The notes: generated by a model from the sequence alone, not told the origin. Counted from the first letter of the stretch, positions 45,939 through 56,116 are shown. The stretch is 64,000 nucleotides of DNA from Gonocerus acuteangulatus (GCA_946811695.1 OX328123.1:44139871-44203870), one strand, 5' to 3'. A program made the numbers and translations.

Positions 45939-47139
45939 GTTATATTTTGGTTCCACCAGTCTTGAAAGGTAGGATTTACAATCTTACCTGGAAGGGTCGG
46001 CAACACTAGAAACCGTCCCGCTAGTTACAAGGTCTTGGAATCTTGGAACTCTATATTTCTAACAATAAATTGTTTTTGTTATTTTACTTAACCTGTTTTA
46101 TTTTCGAATACATTATCCAACTATAAGCAATTAAAAAATAACAAGGAATAAAATACAGACAAAAAGAACACTTCGAATAAGCGAAATCAATTACTTTAAA
46201 GCTTTAAGCTCTTATTTCTCCGATTGACATCGCCTAATCAAAACTTTTATTAGAACCTTTTATGTAGAACATTTAATAAGCTTTCTAATGGTATTCTTCC
46301 GTTTCCCAAAATTCTCAACAGTTTTCGAGATATTAATGAAAGTTACCAAAATTTATATTATTTCTAGCAACAGAAAATTGGCCTCATTTTTCATATCCTG
46401 TTTTACACACAAAATTTTCGCAACATAAGAAATTACAAAAATAAAAAGCAATAAAAAACGAAGGGAAAAAGACAAAAATTACAACAAGAACGACAAAAAC
46501 CCGTTCATAAGAACAAAACAGACGTATTTGAAGTTTTAAGCACTTATTTATCCGATTGACATAACCTAATCAAAAATAGTTTCAGAATCGTTTTTGTAGA
46601 GAATTTAGTAAGCTTTCAAATAGTTTCTATCCACTTACCACGATTTCCCAACCGTGTTCGAGATATTAATGAAAGTATACGAACTTCCCAAAACTTTTCA
46701 TGTCTGTTCATAAAATATTTTATTCTAACCCTTCCTTAACTCCAAACGTAACAAAACTTTCAACACATTAGTTTTAATGAAAGTAGAACAGGCAGATAAA
46801 GTTTCAACTGAATCCCGTAATTCTAAGTACCCAAACCAAAAACGGTATTCAAAAACTATTTTTCCAATTTTCTCGAAAACGGTTAAAGCGATCGCCTTCA
46901 AAATGGTTTCATTCGTTTTCCTAGCCCAGGAATCATATAAAACGAGTACTTACAAGCTTATGAACTCAAAAACGTAAGCGTTACGATTTTTTTTCGCGAA
47001 TTTCGCCCCAAACGCCATCTTCCAGTAGGCGGATTTTGCTGGTTAACGAACTTGACCTTTCAAATTGGACGAAGGATTTTTGTACCAAATTTCATCAAAA
47101 TCGGACCATTCGTCTTCTATCTAGAGAGCGAACAGACAA

Positions 47140-47202
<63 letters not shown>

Positions 47203-47861
47203 CAAATTTGAACCACCGTTATTTTCGGTCTCTAGGGGTTCTGAAACGCGAAATTTTCTAGTCGGCACTTCCGGATTGTTTCATTGTATCAACCCTATAA
47301 GCGGGGTTCCTCCCTATGGGGGAGGGAGGAACCGCGCTAAAAAAGAAATTAATACAGAAACCAAAAAAGGTTTATAATTGTGATAGGTAACAGAACTAAA
47401 ACTACAATTAACTTATAAAAGAACATATCGTCGTAAATTCTTAGAATGAAAAAGTAAATAGGTACAATAATTGATTTTAATAGTAATTAGTAATATTAAT
47501 TGATTTTACAAAGAAATATGAAACTACATGCCAATGACAAATATAGTAGCTAGTAGTAGGTATATATATACAAATATAGTAGCTAGGTTAGTATCTTATT
47601 TCTTTGTAAAATTAATTAATGTTACTATTAGCTACTATATTTGTCATTGGTATGTAGTTTCATATTTCTTTGTAAAATCAATTAATGTTACTAATTACTA
47701 TTAAAATCAATTATTGTACCTATTTACTTTTTCATTCCCCTCATTCTAAGAATTTAAGACGATATGTTCTTTTATAAGTTAATTGTATTTTTAGTTCTGT
47801 TACCTATCACAATTATAAACTTTTTTTGGTTTCTGTATTAATTTCTTTCTTTGTCATTTTA

Positions 47862-47897
47862 GCTGACGAAGGCTACCAATGAGTAGCCGAAATGTCC
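47862..47897 (+). ncRNA. Hammerhead ribozyme motif (Q right arm)
   Basis: CTGACGA core (47863-47869), extra A, stem GGCTAC/GTAGCC with loop CAATGA, GAAA, TGTC. Fits the CUGANGA...GAA consensus; stem I is A/U-rich with one mismatch. Confidence 0.6.
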
Positions 47898-48355
47898 AAA
47901 ATATAGATTTTTTAAAACAAAATCATATTGAGGTTTATTTAGCCGAATCCCAACCATTTCATCTTTACTTATAATATTAATATGTTATGTTCTATATCTT
48001 TCATGTAATAATCTGTAACTAAGGTTTTTCTTTCTATGATTGAAAAAGTAATTGATGCAGGATTTTTTTATGTTAATTGAGCCAAAAGGAAAGTATTAAA
48101 CACTTTTTGTTCCAAATAAACTTTCACATTTTGTTGTTGACATTTTCCGTTATATTAAAGCTTCTCTTTCAAATCTTAAGGTTTATGAGCTCTTCTTTAA
48201 GGATAGCCCTTTTGTCATAGGAAATAGGGGTATCTAAGAAAAACAAATTTAGATATTTTTGTTGCAGCTATAGACAACAATGAATTAAAGCTATTTGGGA
48301 ATTTCAATAAGGACTTATACTAAATAAATTAATGGGGGATTAATTTGATTTGGCA

Positions 48356-48708
48356 AGGGGTCGAGGTTAGCTCAGTGGTAGAGCACTGGACTAATAAACT
48401 GGAGCACCTGAGATCGAATCTCGAGCAAACAATAAAGATTTTTTCTTCTAATGTCTTCGTTCTTGGGTTGAATTTGGCCTCACTGGCAGTCCCTAGGCCA
48501 ACCCAGCCTTTAATAAATTTACCAATGGATACCCTGGGTGCTAATGGCTTGAGGTGTCGAAGCAGCCTAGGGGAAAATCAGGCGGCTGGAGCATAGTACT
48601 GACCACACTATCTCCCTAGTGTGCTGTACAGTCATGAATCAGATTCCTCTATAGTATCAGCCACTTAGGGTCCTCGTGGCCTTTTTTTTTTTTTTTTTTT
48701 TTTTTTTT
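48356..48708 (+). mobile_element. SINE S1, copy 2 (in the duplicate)
   Basis: Same as 44222-44568 with minor substitutions and a longer T-tail (27 T, 48682-48708). It arose by the local duplication, not by a second retroposition. Confidence 0.8.
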
Positions 48709-49562
48709 GATTTTGCAACAATATTGTGCTCAAATTGCAAGCGTATTTAAATAATGGAGTAGTCAGAGGATATAAATATCTCAGACAAAAGAAAGCAGAT
48801 ATAAAAATATAATAAAACTGCTGGGTGTAAATATGTCAATAATAAAGATGCTTGGCATATTTAGATTAATAGAAAATTGCATGGAAAATTCAATTCTCCT
48901 GGGGGGGGGGGATAAATGAAAGAATTCATTTTAATAAGAAGGAAATGGTTTAAAGACAATTCTATGACAGCAAATTAAAATGATATAAATTTAAATATTA
49001 AAAGTGAAATTAAGTTAGGCTTGCGATGGACAAAACGTTATGAAACAATAAAAATGATATAAAACTCCATGGTTGCTGCCTTCTCCTTAATGGAACTTAT
49101 TTTTTTAAAGGTTCTAATATTGAGGGCTTGGAGGAATAATTTATGATAATAAAGTAAATATTTTTGGTACAAATCTAGAAGAGAATGTAATTGATTCCTT
49201 CTGGAAGTTATTCATAATGGGTATTACTACCATATTTTTTAAAAATAAATGTTCCTTTTGACCCTTTTAATAATTAAAATTGTTGAGATAAGAAATTATT
49301 TAAAAGTAGTAAAAGTGTGGGAGATTCACAAGAGCATGTCAAGTTCATATTCATTTATTACACACACAAACAGCAAGATGTACATCACTTCACATTATAA
49401 ATTGTATAACCGACAAAAATGTTCCTCCCTAAGGCAGGAAGTATGAACAATATATGAAATATAAAATATCAAATTTAACATATTTCTGAATTTCTCAAAT
49501 GTTTCTTTACACAATGAGTTTGTAAGCATGTCTCCAATATATTCATTTGACTCAAATGTTAG

Positions 49563-49600
49563 ACAACTCCATTTTTTTCAATTGAAAAAAATGGAGTTGT
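49563..49600. repeat. Perfect 38-bp palindrome
   Basis: ACAACTCCATTTTTTTCAA followed at once by its exact reverse complement, with no spacer. It borders the Copia remnant of Helitron B. Confidence 0.9.
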
Positions 49601-50345
49601 CCAACTTTGATACCAATCTCCTCAAATATACACTTACGAATTGATTTTACCATTTAAGAATGCAGTCTATATGTCCAACTGGTCAACATTTTGCATTTAC
49701 AACTTTCTTATTTTCAACTAAATCCCAAGTATTATTTTGTTTAAAACTATACATTTGTATTTATCCAAGGCTTTCGTCTAAAAATTAATCAAGTCCGGTT
49801 CCTTTTCTTCATTAAATTTTTTCATCAGTGCCCACTAACCTAACTATTAACTAATCATCATCATCAACATGCATAGTGACTATGATTTTATTATTCAAAA
49901 GTACTCCCGAGCTTCACTATAACGGATTAAAATGCAAATATTCACCTTCTTACCCCATTTAAAAGTCGTTATTTGTTCTGGTTTCTTAAGAACAACTTTA
50001 CTACCATATAAACGTAACTTAGAAACATCTGGTTTCTTTCCAAATATATTTTATAGGATGTTTTATTCTCAATGGTTTTAGCTAAAGTGCGATTTTTTAA
50101 ATAAGTTGCTCCACAAACAATTTTTGGTCAAAACTTTATTACAAGAATAGATTCTGCCAGTAAACAATGACATATATTCATAATTGTTCTAAAAAATTGG
50201 TCAGCAGTTCTCTTTAATTTGTGAATATATGAGGGCATGGATTAATTTAGATACTCTTATTCTTTGTAAAAGCATAAATCATACTATTTTAATATTCCTT
50301 ACCATTGTCACATCTCATAATTTTAATTCTCTTATTGGTTAATTT
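49601..50345 (-). pseudogene. Ty1-copia pol pseudogene in Helitron B
   Basis: Minus-strand relative of the fragment in Helitron A. Visible pieces: NKRIKIMRCDNGKEY (integrase, about 50300-50340), TIMNI followed by CHCLLAES-like residues near 50180, WPKIVCGATYLKNRT-like at about 50100, RNQMFLSYVYMVVKL shifted from the KPDVSNFxLYGSK region, and an RT scrap (VDQLDI, TAFLNGK near 49640). Many frameshifts and stops. As in copy A, the part between the RT N-terminal stretch and the NVEQLDIETAFLN block is missing, so the deletion predates the two Helitron copies. Confidence 0.7.
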
Positions 50346-50416
50346 TCCAAGCAATTAAACACTTCTATATTCTATATTAACACCTTGTATGGCATAACTA
50401 AAATATGAAAATAGAC

Positions 50417-51205
50417 AAACAAAGGTTAAAACTGAAATGTTTTAAAACACAGTTTTAACGAAATGTTTCGAAAAAGATTTGTTAAAAACATAAACCGTTT
50501 AAATATATTTGCAAGCTTTTACTAAGCAAATGCATGTGATAAAACGGAGGCATGAATTAATTATTAAAGGCATAGTTTTTAATAAGCAATAAAATGGAAT
50601 AGTAACAAACATAGTAAACAAAGGGAATGGAAGTTAAACTTATAGTTCTACTTACTTGACTTACTTAAGGCTATAAGATAAATGAAAACACCAAACTTAA
50701 AAAAGTTTGATACAGACACTTTTGCAAACTTTATGAAGTTTGATGAACGCACGTTTGAAAACTTAAAAAGTTTGCAGAGACTTAAAAAAGTTTCATGAAA
50801 CTTAAGAAGTTAGATGTATGAATGTTAGATATAAACACTAAGGCTAAAAAAAAAAAAACATGTTCAAGCTTAAAACGTAAATGTTTTATAGCAAAAGAAA
50901 AATGGCTTCTAAGCCCAGTGTTGTCGTACAGAAATAAATTTATGTTATACGATATATTTACTTTTTATTACTTTAAGATAGACTTAAAAGGCTAAAAGGT
51001 AGACTTAAAAAATGTTCAAACTTAAAAAAGTTCAAAGTTAAAAAAGTTTGATACACACGTTTGCAAACGTAATGTAATTTAAATTGTAATTTGTAATTAA
51101 ACAAACAAAGGTTAAAACTGAAATGTTTTAAAACAAAGTTTTAACGAAATGTTTCAAAAAAGATTTGTTAAAAACTTAAACCGTTTAAATGTATTTGCAA
51201 GCTTA
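50417..51205. repeat. Direct repeat pair (about 103 bp) around a short-repeat region
   Basis: 50417-50519 and 51103-51205 agree at all but a few bases ('acaaacaaaggttaaaactg' to 'gtttaaatatatttgcaagct'). Between them ACTTAAAAAAGTTT-type units recur about seven times (50690-51060). Confidence 0.75.
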
Positions 51206-51785
51206 ATTCTGTCGCAAAACTGAATAACATCTAGGAGCCCAGTGTTGCCTTACTTGATATATACTTCTTAAACAGAAATATCATTTTTCAAATTCTGAGA
51301 ATATAAGGCTATTTTGAGAATAGGTAAAACTTTAAAAGAAGTTAAAATAAAACTTTAAAAATAAGTATACTTAATAAAAAGTAAAACAAAAACAAAAAGA
51401 AAGTAAAACTTAATAAAAAATGAGTTTTGTTGGCTTGCTAATTTCCATCTATATTGCCGTTCTTCTTTGAAGAAGTTGCAACACTGGAAGAAAATGGCTA
51501 TTTCGGAGAATTTACTCCTTCATAAATGACATTTTCGAAGGCGTAACTCCCGAACTGTGAATCCTAGAAGATTTTGAGCTAGACTACGAGATTTCCCGGA
51601 TCAAGACGTATCTATGTGCGAAGTTTGGTCAATATCAGTCAAACGGTGTGGATTTGTATAAGGAACAAACAAACAGAAAAACAGACAGACACGTGATTTT
51701 TATATATATAGATTTGTCACGTAAAATATTTAGAAATATTTGAATCACTGTAGCGTGAAACATAAATAAATAATGTAATAATAGT

Positions 51786-51838
51786 AATGCAGCGGCGCTA
51801 ATGGCCAAGATTTGTTGATGCGCCGTAAAAAAAAAAAA
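51786..51838 (+). mobile_element. SINE 3'-end fragment
   Basis: GCGGCGCTAATGGCCAAG, then GATGCGCCGT and 15 A: the shared SINE 3' body and tail. Confidence 0.75.
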
Positions 51839-51861
51839 AAATAATAAGAAATAATAATAGT

Positions 51862-52250
51862 AATGCATATTGTAAATATATAGATAATAATAATGTAATA
51901 ATAGTAATGCATATTGTAAATATATAGATAATAATAATGTAATGATAGTAATGCATATTGTAAATATATAGTTAATAATAATGTAATAATAGTAATGCAT
52001 ATTGTAAATATATAGATAATAATAATGTAATAATAGTAATGCATATTGTAAATATATAGATAATAATAATGTAATGATAGTAATGCATATTGTAAATATA
52101 TAGTTAATAATAATGTAATAATAGTAATGCATATTGTAAATATATAGATAATAATAATGTAATAATAGTAATGCATATTGTAAATATATAGATAATAATA
52201 ATGTAATAATAGTAATGCATATTGTAAATATATAGATAATAATAATGTAT
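51862..52250 (+). repeat. 44-bp minisatellite, about nine units
   Basis: Unit of the form AATGCATATTGTAAATATAT plus AGATAATAATAATGTAATAATAGT in two pieces; 'gcatattg' recurs every 44 bp (51865, 51909, 51953 and on). Two unit variants (GATAAT/GTTAAT, ATAATAG/ATGATAG) alternate in a higher-order pattern. The array starts at the SINE A-tail. Confidence 0.9.
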
Positions 52251-52622
52251 AATGTCGTCCGCAACGTAAGGACATCCTTATGTTTCGGACGGCAAACTTT
52301 CTCATCTTATCAATCAACATAATCTTGAGATTTAATTTTGCAGAAACCATCACCTTAATTTCTTTTCGTTTTACTCATTGAACTGCGAGCAAATTAGTTT
52401 AAGCTACTGATCGATAGTAACTAGGAAACGGACTGTATTATTGTTAGCCGGCACTGAAATAGCCCTTTATCTCTGGAGTTTGGAGAACCCCAATTATTCT
52501 ACAGTAATAGAGAATGCTTCAAAATCCTCACGTTGATATCATTCCCTTCATACCTGCAGATTGTGCAATAATCTCTAATTTCTCTCTGATTGATTTATCT
52601 TATGTACGAACATTAATGACTA

Positions 52623-52675
<53 letters not shown>

Positions 52676-53123
52676 GTTTTTTCCGTAATATTTTACTAGG
52701 TGGGTGTATAGCCTCAGGTAAAGAAAATTTGATACCTGAAATATCCACATTACTAATTTAACCGTAGAATGCTCAATGTGGGACTTGAGAGCCCCCTTCC
52801 CCGCAGCTCAGGCAAATAAACTGCGACAATAAATAATTAAAAAAAGTACAGGAAAGTCAATAGTATAGTGAATGATAAATAGTAAAACAAATAAAAATTA
52901 CGAATCGTAAGTAAAGTAGTACTTAACAGCTGTGAGAGAAGTAACTTAATTCTGTGTTGATATTTCAATGTCTGGCTCCGTTATTGCTTTAAATAAAAAG
53001 GTGGGGAAAAGACAAAAAAAGAAAAATAAATAGACAAATAAAAGAAAGAAAGAAAAAAATAAATTGATATTGTTCATAACAAAAATAAAAAACTAAAACA
53101 GGTGGAGAAAAAAGAAGATGCTG
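52251..53123. other. Unassigned sequence with (TA)n at 52628-52672
   Basis: Apart from the TA tract, no gene or repeat was recognised. Confidence 0.4.
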
Positions 53124-54100
53124 CTAGATTATATCCAGAATTTTGATGTTTGAAAAGAATTGGAATATGTCTGTAATATGTTTGCTGTCATCTGAAAGTA
53201 ATTCATAAATGCTTGGTGGTAAGTTAGTGTTTCGCCTGAGTCTGCAGTCTGTCAGTAAGTGTTTAACAGAAAGTGGCGAGCCTGACATCATCTATGTCAT
53301 CAAGAAAGGTAGGCTACGGTGGTTAGGGCACATGGAAAGGATGGAATCCTGTAGGCTACCTAAATTGATGCTGAATGGTGCACCTGGGGGCAAAAGAAAG
53401 AGAGGCCGACCAAGACGGAGGTGGCTTGATGACCTGGAGGAGGACTTGCGGACGCAAGGGATCCGAAATTGGAGGAACGTAGCAGCAAACCGCGTGTAGT
53501 GGAGCAGGATGGCGGCAGAGGCCCAGGTCCTACAAGGACTGTAGCCCCCAACAGTGAGTGAGTGAGTTGTATTGCAGTACTGGCATATTGGTCTGTCTTG
53601 TCCTGTCATAAGGTATGAGTGAGTCAGCCGGGAATGGCCTATCCTCAGCCGGTAGAGGACGACTTCTTCTCGTCTGTTACACCTGCTGCTTGAATTCCAT
53701 TCTCGAACTGTATCCTTAATCTCCCTTAATTTATTATCTGTAACTTTAAACCAGGTATCCTGCCAAATTTTCATTATTCATTCTTTAGCCTGAGTGTGCA
53801 AGGCTTGGTACGTCAATCTGTCAGTATCCAGTTGTTCTTTTCCTACTGCAAATTTTGCTGGTAAGTCAACGTTGGCACTTGGTTCGACGTCTTCATGTCC
53901 TGGTAGCCAATTCAGAGTGACTGTCTTGTTTAGTAATGATATTTTATAGTGTATCTCTTGTATTAAAGGATTAGAATATTAAATTGTCTTGTAATGTAAG
54001 TAACGCGCTCAGTGAGTCAGTACATGTAACGTTTCTGCGTTCAATCTTAGGTATGTTGTCCAGTGCTAGTAAAACAGCATGCAGTTCGAAAATATAATAA
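53124..54100 (-). pseudogene. Jockey-like RNase H/C-terminal pseudogene with nested insertion
   Basis: On the minus strand: FELHAVLLALDNI (about 54060-54100), VTCTDSLSALLTLQ (54000-54040), then after damaged sequence KLREIKDTVREW and the EEVVLYRLRIGHSRLTHSYL block (53590-53740), CQYCN, an interruption, and then LSVKHLLTDCRLRR with an intact C-terminus ending ILDII and TAG at 53124-53126. It is the same family section as 1995-2965. The interruption (53274-53572) is the 3' end of another retrotransposon on the plus strand. Confidence 0.8.
53274..53572 (+). pseudogene. Non-LTR retrotransposon 3' end nested in RNase H pseudogene
   Basis: The frame reads KKGRLRWLGHMERM, KLMLNGAPGGKRKRGRPRRR and WLDDLEEDLRTQGIRNWRNV, the widespread tail of an endonuclease/RT family. 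A TAG at 53497-53499 interrupts it; the true end is a TAG after EAQVLQGL at about 53541. A GTGAGTGAGTGAGT tail follows, a microsatellite-type 3' end. The flanking Jockey-like frame resumes on both sides (CQYCN / LSVKH), which fixes the insertion limits. No target duplication was clear. Confidence 0.8.
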
Positions 54101-54118
54101 GCATAAAACCACATACAA

Positions 54119-54142
54119 TTTTTTTTTTTTTTTTTTTTTTTT
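54119..54142. repeat. Poly(T) run
   Basis: 24 T at the edge of the RNase H fragment; perhaps a reversed A-tail marking a separate retroposed piece. Confidence 0.8.
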
Positions 54143-54709
54143 AATAAAGGACATGGGAGTAAATACCTCAGGCTAAACAAATACCCAAATGTCATCATCA
54201 AATGTTAGGGGATAATCGATTCATAATAACTTCGCACGTCAGATTGCATCGTCCAAGTAAATTCTTCCAATTATTTAAATAAATGTAAAGGGCTACTGAA
54301 AGAAATGAAAAGTAAATCATAATGAAATACAAATCAATAGACGTTGATATTATTAGAATTCAAGAAATAGTTGGGACTCGGCTAAGAGGGAACGTCAGAT
54401 TTTCACCAAAATATAAATTACGTTAAAACAAACATTTTACGGGTTTGTCCAAGTTAACGAAAGATGTTGAAGGTCCATCAGGAGTTGATTCATCTTCCGA
54501 AACAACAAGTATCAGTGACTTAAGTGGTTTTGGTATGTTCTCTAGTTTACACTAACTTTCACAAGAACATTCACCAGTTGGTTGACCAAATCTAAGAGAA
54601 AATCTTTTCTGGGCAGTTTTCATGCCATTTTGTCATTTGGAAAGCCGTAACATGAAGGTAATCGATCCGTGAACATTTATCAGAAGAGCGAAAAAGACAT
54701 ACGTTAACT
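54143..54709. other. Unassigned; possible endonuclease start at 54330
   Basis: A short frame at 54329-54420 (SIDVDIIRIQEIVGTRL) resembles the DIIxxQE catalytic-Glu segment of APE endonucleases and lies upstream of the fragment at 55345. It is too short to be sure. Confidence 0.3.
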
Positions 54710-54911
54710 ACACCGTGGTGTAAAAAATACCCCATACACAACTCGCGAGCATCTCACGCAGCGATTAGCAGAGAACTGGCGTTGTTTATATTAGGTTATA
54801 CCAGATAATACATTTCCGATTATTTAGGAAGAAGGAGGGACTTACATGACTTACAGAATTTAAGAAACATGCCATAGAAAAAAGTGTGGGGTATTTTTCA
54901 CTCCACGGTGT
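54710..54911. mobile_element. MITE with 28-bp inverted ends
   Basis: ACACCGTGGTGTAAAAAATA at the left pairs with the reversed right end (TATTTTTCACTCCACGGTGT), about 25 of 28 matching, 200 bp in all. The CACCGTG terminus recalls Transib-type ends, but no 5-bp target duplication was seen, so the family is open. Confidence 0.65.
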
Positions 54912-55088
54912 CAATCCAGGACTTCGAGGACTTCCTTTTGGGAGTTCAAGTGTTGCAAAAAACTTTACCGGTCAAGAAAGGAATTAAAAGGCTCAGGCTA
55001 ATTCAGTCAGTCCCTAAGTATCGTCTACTTTTTCTTTTTTTTTTTATTTAAAATATTGAATAAATCTTTCCATCTCATAATGATGGTG

Positions 55089-55091
<3 letters not shown>

Positions 55092-55145
<54 letters not shown>

Positions 55146-55157
55146 CATTTATATATA

Positions 55158-55195
<38 letters not shown>
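55092..55195. repeat. (TA)n microsatellite, two tracts
   Basis: TA tracts separated by ATACATTTATATATAATA. Confidence 0.95.
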
Positions 55196-55198
<3 letters not shown>

Positions 55199-55344
55199 AT
55201 ATGATACAATTCTCTATTTTCTATATGCTTATGAGAAGCGATTATAAACAAATTATTTTATTCTATTTTTATTTATTTATTTTGTTGAAAAAATAGAAAA
55301 TTATTCTTATTGGATTATTTGTAAAATTCAGTACATGGTAAACC

Positions 55345-55665
55345 AGACGTAAAAAGTCAGTACTTTTCTGATGCACTTTCCGATCTTCTCCTTCAAATAT
55401 GTGAATATTCTGCTTGTGGAGCGTTCTTAGCTGGTGACACTAATTGTAAAATGGGAGAACTGATTGTAGACCAAGCAGAAATCTTTGAAAACACTGAACC
55501 ATACTCCAGTGGAAACACAAAACACACGAGAATAGATAAAAAGGAAGAGAATTCTTATCGTCATCACGGAGTCTGCTGGAATGTATATATTTAACGGAAG
55601 ATCGAATAGTGACTTTAGGATTAACGAGTGTAAATGATTTTAAGGTATTAGACTGGTGCTTTAGT
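55345..55665 (+). pseudogene. APE endonuclease fragment of a non-LTR retrotransposon
   Basis: The frame reads FSDALSDLLLQICEYSACG then AFLAGDTNCKMGEL, where G-D-x-N is the APE Asp/Asn motif (usually GDFN), then NTKHTRIDKKEENSYRHHG and, after a one-base shift, VYIFNGRSNSDF, which fits the LxIxNGR segment. The SDH motif is missing. Stops follow. This type of endonuclease is close to the RTE-like and 'craniofacial'-type families. Confidence 0.6.
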
Positions 55666-56021
55666 TAAAAAACTTATTGTTATTATTTTTTGTTTTTCTA
55701 TTTTCTTCCTAATTAAGGATGATTTTTTTTTTTTTATATTAAAGTAATTATATTTTATAATTTACTGTGAAATAATGTTATATAAGGCACATTGGCCTCC
55801 CTGTAAGAAGCTAATGCTTAAATACAATTTCTTATTTATCTATCTTTCTATATTTAATATTGCTTTTAAAACTATGAATAGAAATCATTTTTTTTTTCTT
55901 TTGTAAGGCAAAAGAGAAAAAAATAATATAGTGTAATAAATATTGATTTAATTCTGCGCTTTAATAGAAATTCTCTCCCTCAGAAGCTATAATACATAAT
56001 ATATGTATTGTTGGGGAAATT

Positions 56022-56026
<5 letters not shown>
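55666..56026. other. Unassigned sequence
   Basis: Nothing recognised. Confidence 0.4.

Positions 56027-56114
<88 letters not shown>
56027..56114. repeat. (TA)n(GA)n microsatellite
   Basis: Compound dinucleotide tract. Confidence 0.95.

Positions 56115-56116
<2 letters not shown>

Larger units (their letters stand above)
45466..47342 (-). mobile_element. Repeat X4, complete HINE-like element inside Q
   Basis: Minus-strand copy of X3: 3' end AAAAGTCCGACTCGCAGG at 45466, 5' hairpin and GGAACCGCGCTAAAA at 47342. Comparing the two arms of Q shows that it sits inside an A-run ('gacaaa' / 'aaagaaatt'), that is between T and T on its own strand, as expected for Helentron-type insertion. (TA)n cores at 45720-45772 and 47140-47205. 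Confidence 0.75.
45311..47970. mobile_element. Foldback hammerhead element Q, interrupted by X4
   Basis: 2,660 bp flanked by an 11-bp duplication (ATAATATTAAT), with an empty site in duplicate 1. The outer arms (45344-45465 and 47850-47970) are inverted copies with CGGCTAAATAAACCTC and a hammerhead motif each. Inside, 47343-47575 and 47600-47850 are also inverted copies ('aaattaatacagaaacc', 'gataggtaacagaacta'). Without X4 the element is about 780 bp and palindromic over nearly all its length, like P2 but with different sequence. The extra 33 bp at 45311-45343 are unpaired. No coding capacity. Confidence 0.7.
43463..49066. repeat. Tandem duplication of about 1.47 kb inside Helitron B
   Basis: Copy 1 is 43463-44932; copy 2 is 44933-45310 continued at 47982-49066. 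The two agree nearly base for base, including the S1 SINE, the G-run at about 44761/48901 and 'ttatgagctcttctttaagg'. Copy 2 is split by Q. Differences include T-run length in the SINE and a few substitutions, so the duplication is fairly recent. Confidence 0.85.
43343..51712 (-). mobile_element. Helitron B (8.4 kb, with duplication and nested elements)
   Basis: On the minus strand it starts A|TCTATATATATAAAAATC (51712 inward) and ends GGTAACAG CTAG|T (43346-43343, T at 43342), the Helitron signature. Its first 250 bp match Helitron A ('cacaccgtttgactgatattg', 'cgtcttgatccggg', 'ctaggattcacag'), as do the Copia piece and the last 600 bp. Removing the extra duplicate (about 1470 bp) and Q with its duplication (2671 bp) leaves about 4.2 kb, close to the length of A, although each copy also has private insertions. 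No helicase gene is visible. Confidence 0.75.

Noticed and set aside
46777..46977. 66-codon frame similar to one at 9285-9485
   Set aside because: Both lie in the non-coding X interior; similarity reflects the repeat, and no known domain is encoded.
51635..52353. Two open frames of more than 200 codons on the minus strand
   Set aside because: They are the 44-bp minisatellite read in two frames (repeated Tyr/Ile/Leu blocks); 44 is not a multiple of 3, and both frames stay open only because the unit lacks stops.
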